Origin: GH45 sp046704385
Lineage (GTDB): Bacteria; Bacteroidota; Bacteroidia; Bacteroidales; SZUA-534
Length of the DNA stretch: 64,000 nucleotides
Direction: 5' to 3'
Assembly: GCA_046704385.1 (NCBI GenBank)
Contig: JBJKSB010000079.1
Span: forward strand, 1-64,000
Of the stretch, positions 60,608 to 64,000 are shown piece after piece. The notes under the pieces were generated by a model. It was not told the origin of the DNA. It searched no databases and saw only the letters and a list, made by a program, of their open reading frames with translations. The first letter of the stretch is position 1. Each line of letters starts with the position of its first letter. The translations under genes were made by a program, and so were the position numbers.

Positions 60608-63220
60608 TTAAAACTTAATACTGTATGATACAAAAGGGAGTGCACCGAAAAGATAAAGCTGCTTAGTCACACCAAATATTCTATAGTCCCAGATTCCCCA
60701 TTCATCTACATTTACACCAAGAGGTGCTGAATAGAAGAAAACAGCAAAAGTATTCTTCCGGTTATAAACATTATTCACTCCAAAACTCCATTCGGAAACC
60801 CAATTTCTATTTTCTTTGGGTTTACTTTGCCGGGTAAAGGCAATATCCAGCGTATGATAAGCAGGTAACCGGTATCCGTTTCGCGAGGAATAAATGGCAA
60901 AGGGAATATCTTCATAAAAATAATAACCTGTCATTATGGTAGTAGCAGCCCCCGATTTATAGGTAAAATTAGCCATAGCCACCCATCGTTTGCCCAATTG
61001 CAGGTTTATGTTGGCATTTAAGAGATGTCGATTATCGTTTGCAAAAGGATAAGTTGCTCCATTATTCACTCCCGGTATGTTTTTTTCAGCTTTGGCCAGC
61101 GTATAACTAACATTGCCGGTGAATTTTCCCTGCTTTTTTGAAAGCATTAATTCCAGCCCGTAAGCCTGTCCCTCTCCAGCTCGGATCTGTGTTTCAATAT
61201 TCTCCTTTAAAAACAGGTCGGCATTGTCGATAAAATCAATAATATCATGCATTTTTTTATAATATACCTCGGTGCTGAACTCCAAATTTCCTTTAAATAC
61301 ATCAGTGTAGTACCCTAATGAAAGCTGGTCGGCCGACTGTGGTTTGATGTTCACATCAGATGGCAGCCATATATCTGTAGGAAAACCTATGCTGGCGTTT
61401 TTTAACAGGTGCAAATACTGGTAGGTTCGCGAATACGCAAATTTAGCTGAGCTGCTATTGCTCAATGCATAACTAAAAGTAAAGCGCGGTGCCAAACCCG
61501 GGTAATTTTTACCTAACTTAACCCCATCGCGGTTATAATGGGTATAAAAATCATTCAAACGCAAACCACTTTCCATCGTAAATTTCTCTCTTGAAAATTT
61601 ATGACTGATAAACATAGATTGTTCCCAAGCATTTTTACGTTCGAGTTCGTAACCTAATACCGATGAGGCTGTATCAAGCGGTTCAATTCTGCCCGGCTGA
61701 AATCCATGCCGGTTCACAGAAAAACCAAATTTAATTCTGTTTTGTGCATTCACATACCAATCGAAATCAGATTTTATATCAAATTCGCGCATCCCTCCAT
61801 CCCAGTTATAACTATAACCATTATCTGTAAAGAGATAGGTGTATTTATAATTGCTGTACACCAGGCTGGTATTCGAAAATAATTTATGATTGTAAATATG
61901 ATTCCAGCGTAAGGTGGCTGTTGAATTTCCCCATTCAATACTGCTTTTTTTATTGATCATGGGATAAAAAAAGTAATCATGTCCGAAATAACCAGAGAGA
62001 AACAACTGGTTTTTATTATCCAGGCGGTGGTTTACTTTCGCATTAAAATCCCAGAAGTTAATTTTGGTATCATCCGGATAGTTATTAAATGCAGGAATAG
62101 TCAAAAGTTCTGTCCCATTAGCTAATAAATTACCTAAATTGGGTACCAAACTGGTATTAGCGTATCGCCCGGAAACCAATATGGACGTGTTTTCATTTTT
62201 AACAGGAGTTTCAATTGTTAGCCGACTTGCATACAGATTCACATTTGCTGTTACCGAAAGCTTTTTGCGGTTGCCTTCTTTCATCCGGATATCAATAACA
62301 GATGACAACCGGCCTCCAAAATTTGCCGGAATATAACCTTTATAAAAATCAGCCTGGATAACTGCATCGGGATTAAATACCGAAAAAAATCCCAATACAT
62401 GGGTAGGGTTATAAACCGGGGCTTCATCCAGTATAATCAGGTTTTGATCGAAGGTTCCGCCACGGACGCTGATTAATGAAATTCCATCATTAACAGATTG
62501 CACCCCGGGTAAATGCTGAAATCCCTTCAGAACATCCACCTCCCCCAAAAAAGCAGGTAATGATTCAATTTCTTTTATCGTCAGATGTTCTTTGCCGGCC
62601 ATATAGTCCCGCGTTTTTGAACACCTAAGATCCTGAACCACTTTGACTTCTTCTAACCGGTTATCCGATTCATCAAGTTTTATCAATTGAGTCTGGTCTT
62701 CCTGCGCTGAAACTTCAATAGTCTTGGTTTTGAATCCTACATAAGTTATTATTATTGTGCTTTCACCAACGGGCATCGACAGCGAATAAAATCCGTAATT
62801 ATTTGATGAGGTTCCCAAAAAGTTATCGGCCAGGCGGATATTTGCCCCTGGCAATGCTTCGCCGGTGCTGGCATCAAGTATATAACCGCTAATGGTAACC
62901 TTTGAGGACTTTTCTTTTCCCTTAAGCACAATCTGCCCTTTTACAATTTTATATTCCAGGCCGGCCTCCTTACATATCTGGTCAATAATTTCCTGTAGCG
63001 TTATCGAAAACTCACTAAATTCCAACGCATTTTTATGGTCCAGAATCTTAGCATTGTATGCAAATTTTATCTTATAATTGGTTTCTAAAAACGCTATCAT
63101 ATCCTTTACCAAATACTTTTTGTTTTCGAGTTGAATTTTTTGATCCAGGTTAAGAGCCTGCGAATACAAGCTCATCGAAATTATAAGCTGAACCAGAACC
63201 AAGGCAGTTTTTTTTATCAT
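60608..63220 (-). CDS. TonB-dependent receptor with STN and carboxypeptidase-like domains
   Basis: An 870-residue outer-membrane receptor. After the signal (to ~20), residues ~38-100 form an STN signalling domain (MIAFLETNYKIKFAYNA). Residues ~107-185 are a carboxypeptidase-regulatory-like domain (VTISGYILDASTGEALPGANI). The plug follows (~200-310; GGTFDQNLIILDEAP), then the barrel. The STN domain and the FecR gene 15 bp upstream show a cell-surface-signalling circuit through an ECF sigma factor off the edge. No SusD homologue is present; a DUF4249 gene follows. The ligand is not known. Confidence 0.94.
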   Translation of the reverse strand: MIKKTALVLVQLIISMSLYSQALNLDQKIQLENKKYLVKDMIAFLETNYKIKFAYNAKILDHKNALEFSEFSITLQEIIDQICKEAGLEYKIVKGQIVLKGKEKSSKVTISGYILDASTGEALPGANIRLADNFLGTSSNNYGFYSLSMPVGESTIIITYVGFKTKTIEVSAQEDQTQLIKLDESDNRLEEVKVVQDLRCSKTRDYMAGKEHLTIKEIESLPAFLGEVDVLKGFQHLPGVQSVNDGISLISVRGGTFDQNLIILDEAPVYNPTHVLGFFSVFNPDAVIQADFYKGYIPANFGGRLSSVIDIRMKEGNRKKLSVTANVNLYASRLTIETPVKNENTSILVSGRYANTSLVPNLGNLLANGTELLTIPAFNNYPDDTKINFWDFNAKVNHRLDNKNQLFLSGYFGHDYFFYPMINKKSSIEWGNSTATLRWNHIYNHKLFSNTSLVYSNYKYTYLFTDNGYSYNWDGGMREFDIKSDFDWYVNAQNRIKFGFSVNRHGFQPGRIEPLDTASSVLGYELERKNAWEQSMFISHKFSREKFTMESGLRLNDFYTHYNRDGVKLGKNYPGLAPRFTFSYALSNSSSAKFAYSRTYQYLHLLKNASIGFPTDIWLPSDVNIKPQSADQLSLGYYTDVFKGNLEFSTEVYYKKMHDIIDFIDNADLFLKENIETQIRAGEGQAYGLELMLSKKQGKFTGNVSYTLAKAEKNIPGVNNGATYPFANDNRHLLNANINLQLGKRWVAMANFTYKSGAATTIMTGYYFYEDIPFAIYSSRNGYRLPAYHTLDIAFTRQSKPKENRNWVSEWSFGVNNVYNRKNTFAVFFYSAPLGVNVDEWGIWDYRIFGVTKQLYLFGALPFVSYSIKF

Positions 63221-63235
63221 ACAGGTATTTTAAGG

Positions 63236-64000
63236 TTAATATATTTTAATTTGATGGGGTTGAATTTCATAGTGCATTTCAGGAACCAAATCAGTAAATA
63301 ACTTAAGTACTTCATCAACCTTCATATTATCGAAATAGAGGCTAAGTTTGGTTTGATTATATTTGGGGTCTACTACAAACGGCGTATTATAAAAATCTCC
63401 TAATTGTCTGGCAATCTCAGTCAATGTTGTATTGTGAAAATTAAAAACACCTGAGCTCCATCCAAACTGATTCGCATCATAGTGAGTATCCTTCATTCCT
63501 TCATTTAAATCATAATTGGCAGACATACCTTTGGTAAGGACCCTTGTGGATTTATCCTTCAGGAAGCGATAAGCCACCTTACCTTCATCGACCATAACAG
63601 TAGAATTTTCGCAATTTGTACTGACATAAAATTGGGTTCCCAACACAGTAACATCACAGGTTCCCAGGTTAACCACAAACTTCGGCCTTTGATGTTTGGT
63701 AACCCGGAAGAAAGCCTCGCCGCTTAATTGTACCTCACGGTTTAAATAGCCATAGAACCTTGAAACCCTAAAGCTGGCACCTTTGTGGATATCCACTTCG
63801 GTTTGATCCGAAAGCATTATTTCCTGATTCACTTCCTGAGCTACATATGTTTTATACCAAAGCGTATCTGATTGTTTTAAAAGATATCCTAATGCTATAA
63901 AAACGAGTACTGCAGCTGCATATTTCAGCCAACCGGCCATAGAAGTTCTTTTCTGCAATTTTATACGCTGTCTGAGTTTCGCCAGCTCCTCAATTTTATT
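63236..64000 (-). CDS. FecR-family anti-sigma factor, 5' end off the window
   Basis: 254 residues are visible; the frame stays open to base 64000, so the N-terminal part is missing. The first visible residues are NKIEELAKLRQRIKLQKR, a cytoplasmic tail, then one membrane helix (about 30-46). The FecR domain follows (SDQTEVDIHKGASFRVSRF, then VQLSGEAFFRV and VLGTQFYV), and a C-terminal DUF4974-type domain with LTEIARQLGDFYNTPFVV. It would sit in the inner membrane and hold an ECF sigma factor until the receptor signals. A TTG at 63958 is in frame but is not the true start. Confidence 0.92.
   Translation of the reverse strand, partial: NKIEELAKLRQRIKLQKRTSMAGWLKYAAAVLVFIALGYLLKQSDTLWYKTYVAQEVNQEIMLSDQTEVDIHKGASFRVSRFYGYLNREVQLSGEAFFRVTKHQRPKFVVNLGTCDVTVLGTQFYVSTNCENSTVMVDEGKVAYRFLKDKSTRVLTKGMSANYDLNEGMKDTHYDANQFGWSSGVFNFHNTTLTEIARQLGDFYNTPFVVDPKYNQTKLSLYFDNMKVDEVLKLFTDLVPEMHYEIQPHQIKIY

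Noticed and set aside
1..64000. CRISPR arrays, tRNA or rRNA genes, intact insertion sequences, phage genes
   Set aside because: I looked for repeat-spacer series, cloverleaf text, transposase motifs and structural phage genes and saw none.

Overview
The window is a Bacteroidota chromosome segment, probably class Bacteroidia and perhaps close to Marinilabiliales; the order is an inference. The evidence is two T9SS-type C-terminal sorting signals, a GldN/PorN-like protein, a fused SecDF, DUF4290 and DUF4249 proteins, a FecR/TonB-receptor pair with an STN domain, short single-unit Ppx, and many promoter boxes of the Bacteroidota form TTTG-N19-TAnnTTTG. It is AT-rich and gene-dense. I see no tRNA, rRNA, intact insertion sequence, prophage or CRISPR array.

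Region 1 (1-17,100) is mostly minus-strand housekeeping: a lipoprotein with two GldN-like domains, acetyl-CoA synthetase, a lipid kinase, a T9SS-secreted protein, a TerC-type membrane protein, an NtrC-type regulator without its DNA-binding domain, Ppx, and a NatA/NatB-like ABC exporter. On the plus strand follow SecDF, a Ca2+/Na+ antiporter and a LolD-like ATPase. Region 2 (17,100-28,800) has a type-B T9SS cargo protein, UvrD/PcrA helicase, DUF4290, a CHAD protein, SemiSWEET, DUF2721, YqeY, and an MBOAT plus SGNH acyl-transfer pair with an unknown exported protein. A 57-residue membrane protein at 28,579-28,752 is also supported.

Region 3 (28,900-44,700) holds lysS, tandem DUF2062 genes, lipA-lipB, recJ, an exported beta-propeller, a histidine kinase and gltB-gltD. 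Region 4 (44,700-50,000) is a signalling block: CheW, a chemoreceptor without a sensor domain, a receiver-only protein, and a NarL/PAS-kinase pair, with no CheA in the window. Region 5 (50,100-59,000) has a DEAD-box helicase, then a phosphate-uptake cluster: an outer-membrane porin-like protein, PstB, PstA, PstC and PstS, followed by a NarX/NarL-type pair instead of PhoR/PhoB, and no PhoU. Region 6 (59,100-64,000) is a TonB-dependent uptake operon (FecR anti-sigma, cut by the window edge; TonB receptor; DUF4249 lipoprotein; small lipoprotein).

The intergenic DNA carries several palindromic repeats. The clearest is a 47-50 bp element present twice in opposite orientation (17,128-17,174 and 23,197-23,246). 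Short C-rich palindromes, a double hairpin after the DEAD-box gene and a 66 bp imperfect palindrome near pstS are also present. I found no clear new defence or mobile system. The best candidates for something undescribed are the double GldN-like lipoprotein, the CheA-less receptor/CheW/receiver block, the NarXL-linked pst cluster and the 57-residue membrane protein.
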